NCBI GenBank assembly: GCA_022843905.1
Contig: JALHMT010000044.1
Span: 1-43,301 of the forward strand
Length of the DNA: 43,301 nucleotides
Direction of reading: 5' to 3'
Source of the DNA: Rubrivivax sp.
GTDB lineage: Bacteria; Pseudomonadota; Gammaproteobacteria; Burkholderiales; Burkholderiaceae_C
Each line of letters begins with the position of its first letter. Position 1 is the stretch's first letter. Positions 1 through 6,979 of the stretch are shown here, piece after piece. The notes under the pieces are model-generated. The model made no database searches. It saw only the letters and a list, made by a program, of their open reading frames with translations, and was not told where the DNA came from. The position numbers and the translations under genes are program-made.

Positions 1-117
1 AGACAGCGGGGACGTCGGTGATGCGGAGGAAAGCTGCCGGTCACCTCAGGGCCGTTTCGGAGAACCAGGGCCACAAGATCGGCTGCCGGTCAGCGGTCGG
101 TCGTGTGGGCCAGCAAT
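1..117 (+). repeat. Dispersed intergenic repeat, copy 1 (interrupted by RIT1)
   Basis: Positions 11-120 align without gaps to the reverse complement of 42011-42120. I count about 89 of 110 identical bases by eye, and the match continues weakly to position 1. No plausible gene lies here. The similarity stops where the RIT1 left end begins at about 118. The function is unknown; it is non-coding and of the type found scattered between genes. Confidence 0.7.
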
Positions 118-176
118 CGGCCATTATGGAGAGCTCTCCATAATGGCCGTTATGCACAGGGCCCAGTTATGAACAG
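118..176 (+). repeat. RIT1 left end: palindrome plus terminal inverted repeat
   Basis: A perfect palindrome spans 118-149, with the arms CCATTATG (121-128) and CATAATGG (139-146) separated by 10 bases. It runs directly into CCGTTATG (147-154), 11 bases, and GTTATG (166-171). Bases 148-176 are the exact reverse complement of 3604-3632. Paired TTATG-type arms around a 10-11 base spacer look like tyrosine recombinase core sites. The second RIT element has the same spacing with different spacer sequences. Confidence 0.8.
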
Positions 177-245
177 CTTGGGCTGGACTGGCGCCGAGGC
201 TCCCTCGTGACGGGGCTGGACTCGGCGACCAGGTTGTTCACATAG

Positions 246-1253
246 TCACAGCGTCCTGAGGAACTCCAACAGTGAGTCCGCCGCCCTGAAGCGGCGTGCT
301 GGGGTCTCGGGATCCTGCAGCCGGGCCAGGGCCTTCTCCTTCATCGCCAGGTCCGCTTCGACGTATTGATGTGTCGTCGTCGGGCTCTCGTGGCCCAGCC
401 ACAGGGCGATGACGCTGATGTCCACGCCTGACTGCAGCAAGTGCATGGCCGTGGTGTGACGCAAGGTGTGAGGGGAGATGGAACGCTTGGCCAGACTGGG
501 CGTCGTGCGGGTGGCTGCCTTCACCGCCAACGCCAGGCGTTGCGTGACGTTGGAGCGCGTCATGGCCTGGCCGCCGCGGTTGGGCAGCAAGGCCGACGTT
601 GGCCCGAGATCGGCGTTGAACCGCAGCCACGCCCGGATCGCCTTGACGGTCGAGCGCCACAGTGGCACCGAGCGCTCCTTGCGTCCCTTGCCGTGCAAGT
701 GAAGGCAGGCCGCAGCGTCCAGCACCACGTCGCTGACCTTCAAGCCGATGACCTCCGAGACTCGGGCGCCGGTGTTGTACATGAGGGCCAGCAGCAGGCA
801 ATCACGCTGGCTGACCCAGCCAACGCCGGGCTGGCCGATCACTGCCAGCATCTCCTCGCGCGAGAGGAAGCCGAGCATTGGCCGCTCGAAGCGCTTCATC
901 GGCACGCCCAGTGCCTGTTCGACAGCCTGCATTGCGGCGATATCCCGACGCGCCGCGAACTTCAGGAATGTGCGCAGTGCCGCCAGCCGGGCATTGCGGC
1001 TGCGCGTCGCGTTGTGACGCTCATCCTCCAGGTGGTCTAGGAAGGCCAGGATCAGCGCCGGCGTGATGTCGGTGAGCAGCATCGCCGTGGGTGGCTTGTG
1101 CAGGCGCGCCTGGGTGAACTCCAGGAACAGCATGAACGCATCGCGGTAAGCCGCCACGGTGCACGCGCTCAGCGCGCGCTGCTGGGTCAGGTGTTCGGCG
1201 AAGAACGACTGCACCAATGCCGCGAAGCTCGGTGGGGTGCCGGGGTTACGCAT
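246..1253 (-). CDS. ritC: RIT1 tyrosine recombinase, third gene (RitC)
   Basis: A 335-residue site-specific recombinase of the phage-integrase family, the last gene of the trio. The N-terminal half is a SAM-like core-binding domain (from PPSFAALVQSFF). The C-terminal catalytic domain shows the Arg in TGARVSEV, the Lys in HGKGRKER, the HTLRHT box, LGHESPTTTHQY and the terminal Tyr nucleophile. The ATG at 1253 was chosen over an upstream start at 1304 because it gives the same 8-base overlap with the preceding gene (stop at 1246) seen in the second RIT element (19148/19141). By eye it is about three-quarters identical to the RitC at 18132-19148. It should act with RitA and RitB on the element ends; the individual roles of the three proteins are not known. 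Confidence 0.88.
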   Translation of the reverse strand: MRNPGTPPSFAALVQSFFAEHLTQQRALSACTVAAYRDAFMLFLEFTQARLHKPPTAMLLTDITPALILAFLDHLEDERHNATRSRNARLAALRTFLKFAARRDIAAMQAVEQALGVPMKRFERPMLGFLSREEMLAVIGQPGVGWVSQRDCLLLALMYNTGARVSEVIGLKVSDVVLDAAACLHLHGKGRKERSVPLWRSTVKAIRAWLRFNADLGPTSALLPNRGGQAMTRSNVTQRLALAVKAATRTTPSLAKRSISPHTLRHTTAMHLLQSGVDISVIALWLGHESPTTTHQYVEADLAMKEKALARLQDPETPARRFRAADSLLEFLRTL

Positions 1254-2229
1254 CGCCCGACTCCCCAACATGCTGCGCGTCGGCGAAGCGCTCGAATCGG
1301 GCACCGGCCAAGGCCATCAACTCGGGCACGCCGGTGAGATACCAGTACGTGTTGGAGATCTTGACGTGACCCATGTAGGTGGACAGCGCCAGCATCCGCT
1401 GATCGAGGTCCACCCCCTGCTCGTGCCACAAGATCAGCCGCCTGACGGCGAAGCTGTGGCGCAGGTCGTGCACCCGCGGCCGGCCATGGCCGCCACGGTC
1501 AACCCAGCCGAGTTGCCGGCGGAGTTGTCCGAACATCCGATGCACCTGCCGGTCGCCAAGCGGCCCGCCACGGCGCAGCCCGCGCGAGCCGACGAAGAAC
1601 GGCGTCAGCGGCGTCGTGCGGACTTGCAGTCGGCGCAGCACGCGGTAGGCCGCCAGGGGCGCGATTGCGCTGGGGTGAACTGGCACCAGACGGGACTTAC
1701 CGAACTTCGTCTGACGCACCGTCAGCACGCCAGCGTCCAGGTCCACGTCGATATCGGCCAGCGCAATGGCTTCCGAGATCCGCAGCCCTGCTGAGGCGAT
1801 CAACCCGAACAGCGTCTCGTAGGTGGCCGCCCGAAGACCATCGCGGGGCCCCAGTTGCCGGGCCGCCTGCAACAGCGCCTCGATCTCCTCGGGCCGGTAG
1901 ATGTGCGGCGTCAACCGCCCTGGGATGGGCCCGAAGGTGGAGTCGTCTGGCACTTCGGTCTGGGGTTCGAATTGCTTCAGCCAGCGCAGGAAGGGTCGCA
2001 GCCAAGCCAGCCGCCGCGCTGCCGTCTCGGCGCTGGCCTTGCCGCCTTGCGCCTGTCGTGCCCACTGCGCCATCAGCTCCACGGTCAGCGCCCCGGTGTG
2101 CTCAGATGCTTCGACGAAGCGGGCGAAGTTCGCCAGGGCATGGCCCGGCGTGCGCAGATGGAAGCCCAGGCGCCGCCGCTCGGTCAGGTACTGCTGCACC
2201 CGTGCCTGCAGATCCATCGGCGCGATCAT
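1246..2229 (-). CDS. ritB: RIT1 tyrosine recombinase, second gene (RitB)
   Basis: A 327-residue tyrosine recombinase. The catalytic residues are visible: Arg in AGLRISEA, Lys in RQTKFGKS, the HDLRHSF box, His in MGHVKISNTYWY and the following Tyr. The start is an ATG at 2229 in an ATGA overlap with the stop of RitA (2226-2228), matching the arrangement in RIT2. An upstream in-frame extension to 2373 runs inside RitA and is not needed. The N-terminal region (residues about 1-110) is the core-binding domain. It is intact, with no frameshift seen. Confidence 0.88.
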   Translation of the reverse strand: MIAPMDLQARVQQYLTERRRLGFHLRTPGHALANFARFVEASEHTGALTVELMAQWARQAQGGKASAETAARRLAWLRPFLRWLKQFEPQTEVPDDSTFGPIPGRLTPHIYRPEEIEALLQAARQLGPRDGLRAATYETLFGLIASAGLRISEAIALADIDVDLDAGVLTVRQTKFGKSRLVPVHPSAIAPLAAYRVLRRLQVRTTPLTPFFVGSRGLRRGGPLGDRQVHRMFGQLRRQLGWVDRGGHGRPRVHDLRHSFAVRRLILWHEQGVDLDQRMLALSTYMGHVKISNTYWYLTGVPELMALAGARFERFADAQHVGESGDA

Positions 2230-3479
2230 GCTGCGCTCCCGAACCAGGGCAAGGCCACCTCGGCCAGACGCTGTTGATCGAGCTTGGCGTAGATCAGCGA
2301 GGTGTTCAACGATCGATGCCGCAGCACATCGGCCACCTCCTTGATCGAGCCGCCGCTGTTGACCAGCCGACACGCCAGCGTGTGGCGCAGTGAGTGGCTG
2401 CGACCATGCGGGATGCCGGCGCGGCGCAGCGCATTACCAATGGCGTCACGAACGACATCAACCCCAACGGGTTGGTCATGCGGAGCGTGCCGACGAACGA
2501 AGACCGTCGACATGGTGGAGGTCGGACGCTCGTGGCGCAGGTACTCGGCCAGTGCTTGACCGGTGGCCGCCGGCAGCGGTAGCACGTCCTGCCGAGCAGA
2601 CTTCGTGCGCTTGAGCGTCAAGGTACCAGCGCGCCAGTCGACGTCGCACAGCTCCAGCTTGGCGATCTCGCCACTACGCAGCCCCAGGTCCAACGCCAGG
2701 CGCACCATGGCCAGCAGGCGGCGCGGCGCCGAGCGTGTCTGCTCGCAATGCGTCATCAACCGCTGTACCTCGTCGGGCGTCAGGGCGCGGGGCAGCGTTG
2801 CCAGGGTCCAGCGAGCGGGTGAGGCGATCACGCCGAGCAGGGCATGAACGACGTCGCCACAGGTGGACCGGTAGCGGAAGTACGCCCGCAGCGTGGCGGC
2901 CACGGCGGTGGCGCGGGACACGGTGTTGACCCGGTCGAGTTCCTGCGCAATGAAGACGCGCAGGTCTTCGGCCTGCAGTTCGCTGACGGTGAACGCCCGG
3001 CCAGAGAACTTCCACAGCAGGAGTTGGCCAACGATGCTCAGCCGCCCCTCGCGCGTGCCTGCCGCCAGGCCTCGCGCGTCTCGCATGTGGGCGTCGTAGC
3101 GGCAAAGCTCCTCGGCCACCGGACCGGTGGGTGACGGCCGTTCCGGAATGACACGTTGCTGCCGAAGCACCACCAGCAGATGCCCAAGGCCGGCACTGAG
3201 GTCACCGCGCGTACGTAGCGCAGTGGCGTGACAGTCGCAGCGCGGCAGATGGTGGTTGAGGAATTGATCGACGAAGTCCTCGTCGAGTTGCCCGGCTGCC
3301 AAGCGGCAGCGCGTCATCCAATGAGCGAAGTGGGCCAACGCGCGCAGGTGCTTCTCAATGCTGCCCTCGGCGTAGCGGCCTCGCTCCAGCACAGTCAAGT
3401 AGGCATCGAGGTGCGCCGACAGTGGGCCATCGAGCAGCCAGGCTCGGGTCAAGGGGTGCAGCGTTCGGATCGAATCCAT
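2226..3479 (-). CDS. ritA: RIT1 tyrosine recombinase, first gene (RitA)
   Basis: A 417-residue tyrosine recombinase, the first gene of the RIT operon and the longest of the trio. The C-terminal catalytic domain shows LGLRSGEI (Arg), LKRTKS (Lys), HSLRHT, and LRHRSLNTSLIYAKLD (His and Tyr). The ATG at 3479 was preferred over 3506 because it gives exactly the 417-residue length of the RIT2 homologue (20112-21365) and the same distance from the conserved LTRAWLLDGPL start region. The right inverted repeat lies 124 bases upstream, so the operon promoter should lie within or next to the element end. Confidence 0.87.
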   Translation of the reverse strand: MDSIRTLHPLTRAWLLDGPLSAHLDAYLTVLERGRYAEGSIEKHLRALAHFAHWMTRCRLAAGQLDEDFVDQFLNHHLPRCDCHATALRTRGDLSAGLGHLLVVLRQQRVIPERPSPTGPVAEELCRYDAHMRDARGLAAGTREGRLSIVGQLLLWKFSGRAFTVSELQAEDLRVFIAQELDRVNTVSRATAVAATLRAYFRYRSTCGDVVHALLGVIASPARWTLATLPRALTPDEVQRLMTHCEQTRSAPRRLLAMVRLALDLGLRSGEIAKLELCDVDWRAGTLTLKRTKSARQDVLPLPAATGQALAEYLRHERPTSTMSTVFVRRHAPHDQPVGVDVVRDAIGNALRRAGIPHGRSHSLRHTLACRLVNSGGSIKEVADVLRHRSLNTSLIYAKLDQQRLAEVALPWFGSAA

Positions 3480-3603
3480 GTTGATCTCCAGTTGTGAGAC
3501 CAACATCCCTGCGCCTGCGCCGAGCTTATGTCCAGCAGGGCGCCACGCCCCCAGCTCAGAAACGCGCCGCTACCAAGGCCCTCCAGTCGGTGTCACCGCC
3601 GAA

Positions 3604-3632
3604 CTGTTCATAACTGGGCCCTGTGCATAACG
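3604..3632 (-). repeat. RIT1 right terminal inverted repeat
   Basis: This 29-bp sequence is the perfect reverse complement of 148-176. It reads CATAAC (3609-3614), 11 bases, CATAACG (3626-3632). Unlike the left end, no palindromic site follows on the outside. The bases after it begin CGACCC, which resembles the continuation expected of the interrupted dispersed repeat. Confidence 0.85.
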
Positions 3633-3789
3633 ACCCAATCCAGTCTGTCGAGGAGTTGAGAAGCAGTCGCTGCCGACGGCGGCGACCGATGAAGATGCCC
3701 TGCGTTTCGGTGCCAGTCAGCGTCTTGCGGCCCGCGCGGACGAGCCTTTATCGGTGGGGATGCACCACAGATTCCACCCACCTGAAGTT

Positions 3790-4158
3790 TCACTTGGCAC
3801 CCCCGCTGGCCTTCGACACGTAGAGCGCCAGCGCCGCAATCTCTGCTTCGGTGAGCTTGTCCTTGTACGAGGGCATCTGGCCCAGCCCGTTGCGCAGCGC
3901 CTTCGCCACGCGCGCAGCGTCGGGCTTCAACTCGTCCAGCACCGGGCCGACGGCGCCCTCGGCGCCCGCGGCCTGCAAGGTGTGGCAAACGGCGCACGAC
4001 GGGACGACGCCTTGCAGGAACAGCTTCTTCCCTAGCGCGAGTTGCGCGCTGTCGTCGGCCGCCAGCGCGGGTAGAACGGGCAGCGCCAGGCCGGCGACGA
4101 GCACCGACGCGACCCTCATTGCATGCAACATGAAGCGCTGCTGGATGGTGCTGCGCAT
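3790..4158 (-). CDS. sorB: Monoheme cytochrome c, sulfite dehydrogenase electron acceptor (SorB-like)
   Basis: A 122-residue secreted cytochrome c. Residues 1-33 form a Sec signal peptide ending ALA. A single CAVCH heme site lies at residues 55-59, with Met95 in GQMPSY as the likely axial ligand. The ATG at 4158 sits 2 bases after the stop of the molybdoenzyme gene, whereas the longer open frame to 4500 only shadows that gene. It should take electrons from the adjacent SorA-like enzyme and pass them to the respiratory chain in the periplasm, as in SorAB of Starkeya. SoxD is an alternative, but SoxD proteins are longer and diheme. The gene is the last of the sigma factor operon starting at 6546. 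Confidence 0.8.
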   Translation of the reverse strand: MRSTIQQRFMLHAMRVASVLVAGLALPVLPALAADDSAQLALGKKLFLQGVVPSCAVCHTLQAAGAEGAVGPVLDELKPDAARVAKALRNGLGQMPSYKDKLTEAEIAALALYVSKASGGAK

Positions 4159-4160
4159 GA

Positions 4161-5387
4161 TCAGGCCACCGTCACTTTCACGGCGTGGTCGGCCCAGCTC
4201 GTGTTGTTGTAGCCGCCGGCGTTTTCCATGCGCTGCTCGGGTTGCACGTTGCCTGCCGTGTCGGTGGCGCGGCTGGCCAGCGTGTGGCTGCCGGCCGGCA
4301 GCCTGGCCGGCAGCACGAACTGGCGCCAGGCATAGCGGCCGAGGTCGGGCCCGGTGAGCCGCGCGTCGCTCCAGGTCTTGCCGCCGTCCAGCGACACCTC
4401 GACGCGCTTGATGCCGTTCATCCCGCCGAAGGCCACGCCCTGCACTTGCACCAGGCCGGCCCTCACGCCAGCTGCGTCGGGCGCGGGCGAGTTGATCCAC
4501 GACTTGACCGTCATCTCTTGCACCGACGGCTGGCTCGGGTCGCCTTTGCCGCCCGGCGGCGAGATGCGGTACCCGTGCGACATGATCTTCGCGTCCGTCT
4601 CCTTGGCCGTGAAGGCCAGGCGCTTGATGTACTTGATGTTGTTCACGCCGGTGTAGCCGGGCACGATCAGGCGCAGCGGGCCGCCGTGGGCCAGCGAGAT
4701 CGGCACGCCGTTCATCTCCCAGGCCAGCAGCGCGTCAGCCATCGCGGCGGCCGGCACCGAGCGCTCGACGATGATGCTCAGCGGGTCCAGGCCTTCGGGC
4801 AGCTTCTCGCCGCCGGTGCCGGTCAGGTAACCGGCGCCCGGCACGACGCCGCCCAGCGCTTCGGCCACCACGCGCACCGAAACGCCGGTCCACATCACGC
4901 AACCCGCCGCGCCCACCTGCCAGGGTGTGCCACTGGGCTTGCTGGGGAAGTAGCCGCGACCATTGCCCGAGCACTGCAGCACCATCGCGGTGGTCTCCAC
5001 GCCCATCGTCTTCAGCTCGCGCAGCGTCAGCTTGCGCGGGGCCTTCACGCCTTCGATGGCCACTTCCCACGCGTCGCGGTCGGCCACGATGGAGGCGTCG
5101 GGCGCCGGCAGGTTGTTGCGGATGTAGAGCTGCTCGGCCGGCGTGATGACGCCACTGCCGAAGGCCGCGCGCTTGGTCTCGATGGTGGTGCTGCTGTGCA
5201 CGATGACGCTGGCCGGGTCTTTCCAGTTCACGTAGGCGGGCAGCGGCTTGGGCGTGGCGCTGGCCACTGGGGTTTCGCCAGCCGCGGCGGCACCGCGCGT
5301 GAAAGTGGCCAGGCCGGCCGCGGCCAGGGCGCTGGCGCTGCCGGCCAGCATCTGGCGCCGCGGCAGCGAGTTCAAGGTCTTGTTCAT
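4161..5387 (-). CDS. sorA: Sulfite oxidase-family molybdoenzyme, probable sulfite dehydrogenase (SorA-like)
   Basis: A 408-residue periplasmic molybdopterin enzyme that would oxidise sulfite to sulfate. It has a twin-arginine signal (Arg10-Arg11, then a hydrophobic stretch to about residue 36). The sulfite oxidase molybdopterin domain follows, with the likely molybdenum-ligating Cys139 in QCSGNGRGYF, and then a C-terminal dimerisation domain from about residue 290 (RVEVSLDGGKTW). The ATG at 5387 has an AAGGAG-type ribosome site 5-11 bases upstream and overlaps the previous stop as ATGA; the longer frame to 5660 is not needed. Pairing with a one-heme cytochrome favours SorA over SoxC. The unusual feature is its place in an operon led by an ECF sigma factor. 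Confidence 0.8.
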   Translation of the reverse strand: MNKTLNSLPRRQMLAGSASALAAAGLATFTRGAAAAGETPVASATPKPLPAYVNWKDPASVIVHSSTTIETKRAAFGSGVITPAEQLYIRNNLPAPDASIVADRDAWEVAIEGVKAPRKLTLRELKTMGVETTAMVLQCSGNGRGYFPSKPSGTPWQVGAAGCVMWTGVSVRVVAEALGGVVPGAGYLTGTGGEKLPEGLDPLSIIVERSVPAAAMADALLAWEMNGVPISLAHGGPLRLIVPGYTGVNNIKYIKRLAFTAKETDAKIMSHGYRISPPGGKGDPSQPSVQEMTVKSWINSPAPDAAGVRAGLVQVQGVAFGGMNGIKRVEVSLDGGKTWSDARLTGPDLGRYAWRQFVLPARLPAGSHTLASRATDTAGNVQPEQRMENAGGYNNTSWADHAVKVTVA

Positions 5388-6016
5388 CGGGTCTCCTTGG
5401 GGGTCGGTGTGGAATTCGGTGGGGACATGTCGGTGGCTGGACCGAACTGGCTTTGCGCCACGGCCAGGGCCTGCTTCTTCTGCGCCACCAGCACCAGCGG
5501 CTTGCCGTCGCGCGAGGTGATGACTTTCCAGTGCACGTTGCCCCACCAGCCGCTGCCCTCCGTCAGCGCCACCGCCTTGTCGAAGGCGAACACGGTGACC
5601 ATGCCGCCCTTCTCGAAGAAGGTGGTGAGGTGGTAGACGAGGTGGCCGTCGATGTCGCAAGGCCGCATCAGCTGCGGGAAGCCGGGCACCACCTGTTGGC
5701 CGGCCAGCCCCAGGTGCTGCAGCAAGGGCGCGCTGGCCATGAAGGTGCCGCGCAGCGTGCGCTCGAAGTATTCGTGTTCGATGGCGCCGCGCACGAGTTC
5801 TGGCGGGCGCATGGCCAGCACGGCGCCGGTGCCGCTGCCTGCCAGCAGCAGGCCCAGCACGGCGCGCTGGAAGCTGCGCCGCGCCATTAGCGGCTGCGCC
5901 TTGCGGTACAAGTGCGGCGGGGCGTCGATGGGCTCGAAGGCCAGCGCCAGTTCGGCGCGCGTGCGCAAGTCGAACGCGCTGTCGGGCAACTCGGGCGGCC
6001 GGAGTTCGCGCTTCAT
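5384..6016 (-). CDS. Membrane-anchored protein of the ECF sigma operon, possible anti-sigma factor
   Basis: A 210-residue protein with a cytoplasmic N-terminus of about 47 residues, one membrane helix (residues about 50-68, AVLGLLLAGSGTGAVLAM) and a periplasmic domain of about 140 residues. It lies between the ECF sigma gene and sorA, with ATGA overlaps on both sides, so the translation of all three is coupled. The position and single-span topology suggest an anti-sigma factor sensing a periplasmic signal. No zinc-binding HxxxCxxC motif is present, so the family is not the classical ZAS type. It resembles DUF3379-like proteins in layout, but I cannot confirm that. Confidence 0.6.
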   Translation of the reverse strand: MKRELRPPELPDSAFDLRTRAELALAFEPIDAPPHLYRKAQPLMARRSFQRAVLGLLLAGSGTGAVLAMRPPELVRGAIEHEYFERTLRGTFMASAPLLQHLGLAGQQVVPGFPQLMRPCDIDGHLVYHLTTFFEKGGMVTVFAFDKAVALTEGSGWWGNVHWKVITSRDGKPLVLVAQKKQALAVAQSQFGPATDMSPPNSTPTPKETR

Positions 6017-6546
6017 GACGGGGTCTTCCGCAAGGGCGTGACCTGGGCGCCGCCGGGTGCCCGCACTGGCACGCCCATCACCTGCTTCAGCGCGTCGCGC
6101 GCGCGAGCCAGGCGCGACAGCACGGTGCCGGGCGCAATCTCCAGCGCCTCGGCCATCTGCGCGGTGGGCATGTCGTCGAAATAGAACAGCACCAGCACCT
6201 CGCGGTGGATGGGCGCCAGCCGCGCGAGCGCCTTGACCACGTCCAGCTTGTCGTCCAGCCCGGCGTCGGGGGCGGCCTGCTCGGGCTGCTCGTCGTCGTC
6301 CAGCGACTGCATGCCCGGCGCGGCCTGGCGGAAGGCGGCGCGCCGCATGATCTGGAACAGCCAGGCCCGCGCCAAGGCCGCATCGCGCAACTGCTCGCGG
6401 TGCTTCCAGGCGTTGGCAAAACAGTCCTGCACCACGTCTTCGGCGATGTCACGCGAGCCCGTCAGCGCCCAGGCGCTGCGCAGCAGGAAGCGGTAATGGT
6501 CCCGCACCCATTGGTTGTAGCGGGACTCGGCAGACTGGAACAGCAT
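6013..6546 (-). CDS. ECF RNA polymerase sigma factor, first module
   Basis: A 177-residue sigma-70 family protein of the ECF type. Region 2 is near residues 10-75 (YRFLLRSAWALTGSRDIAEDVVQDCF) and region 4 near 110-165 (REVLVLFYFDDMPTAQMAEAL, then GTVLSRLARARDAL). The ATG at 6546 is preferred to a TTG at 6555: the promoter-like element at 6554-6581 would place transcription start at about 6546-6547, so the TTG would overlap the -10 element. The mRNA would then be nearly leaderless. The gene heads an operon with the membrane protein, sorA and sorB and probably controls itself. Confidence 0.85.
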   Translation of the reverse strand: MLFQSAESRYNQWVRDHYRFLLRSAWALTGSRDIAEDVVQDCFANAWKHREQLRDAALARAWLFQIMRRAAFRQAAPGMQSLDDDEQPEQAAPDAGLDDKLDVVKALARLAPIHREVLVLFYFDDMPTAQMAEALEIAPGTVLSRLARARDALKQVMGVPVRAPGGAQVTPLRKTPS

Positions 6547-6553
6547 GGTGATC

Positions 6554-6581
6554 AAGAGCGGACAGCGCTGCGGTTCATTCC
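6554..6581 (-). promoter_or_regulatory. Predicted ECF promoter, class 2, upstream of sigma/sorAB operon
   Basis: On the minus strand this reads GGAATGAA (6581-6574), 14 bases, GCTCTT (6559-6554). The same two hexamer/octamer blocks with the same spacing occur at 8461-8488. The -35 block GGAAT is typical of ECF sigma factors. The -10 block ends 7 bases before the ATG of the sigma gene. Confidence 0.65.
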
Positions 6582-6616
6582 ATCGCCATCGTCAGTGCTT
6601 ACCCTCAGGCTGGGCA

Positions 6617-6979
6617 TCACGGCCCGCGCGTGCCACCCAGCGATGGAAATTCGGCTGCCGAACCCGCGCTAGAGCGCTGCTGCAAGGCCGCCAGCCGCCG
6701 CGTCATGCTCTCGATCTCGATGGTCTGGCCGGCGATGATCTCCTCCGCCAGTTGCCGCGTGGCCGGGTCGCGGCCGTGCTGCAGCACCAGCCGCGCCATG
6801 TCGACGGCGCCGGCGTGGTGCGGAATCATCATCGCCAGGAAGTCGATGTCGGCCTGGCCCACGAAGCCCGGGCCGTGCATGTCTTGCATCATGCGGGCCA
6901 TCGAAGCGTCCATCTCGCGCTCGAAGGCACTGACTCCATGTTGGGCGTGTCCGCCCCTCATGCCCTTCATGCCCTTCAT
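6617..6979 (-). CDS. DUF305 family protein
   Basis: A 120-residue protein with the DUF305 hallmark MMIPHHAGAVDMA (about residues 50-62) and a helical ferritin-like pattern. The N-terminus (MKGMKGMRGGHAQHG) is Met- and His-rich, which could bind metal, and no clear signal peptide is present. The ATG at 6979 overlaps the stop of the beta-propeller gene as ATGA, so the two are co-expressed. DUF305 proteins are often found near copper or metal-stress genes, but the molecular role is unknown. The longer frame to 7213 is a shadow of the upstream gene. Confidence 0.8.
   Translation of the reverse strand: MKGMKGMRGGHAQHGVSAFEREMDASMARMMQDMHGPGFVGQADIDFLAMMIPHHAGAVDMARLVLQHGRDPATRQLAEEIIAGQTIEIESMTRRLAALQQRSSAGSAAEFPSLGGTRGP

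Larger units (their letters stand above)
118..3632. mobile_element. RIT element 1 (recombinase in trio)
   Basis: Three tyrosine recombinase genes on the minus strand, each overlapping the next by 4-8 bases, lie between perfect 29-bp inverted repeats at 148-176 and 3604-3632. This is the defining layout of RIT elements, described from Cupriavidus metallidurans and other proteobacteria. There are no passenger genes. A perfect 32-bp palindrome (118-149) lies just outside the left repeat only and may belong to the element or to its target. If the palindrome is counted, the element is about 3.5 kb, close to the second copy at 18005-21521. By eye the encoded proteins differ substantially from that copy, so these are two separate arrivals or old relatives, not a recent duplication. 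Confidence 0.9.

Noticed and set aside
3742..3773. Another GGAAT block on the minus strand near 3766-3773
   Set aside because: It is followed by CGATAA instead of CGTC or GCTCTT and has no gene start close downstream; taken as chance.
4185..5636. 483-codon plus-strand frame
   Set aside because: Antisense shadow of sorA and the membrane protein gene, low-complexity and His/Gly/Arg-rich.
6546..6555. TTG at 6555 as the start of the first sigma factor
   Set aside because: It overlaps the predicted -10 block; the ATG at 6546 is compatible with the promoter.
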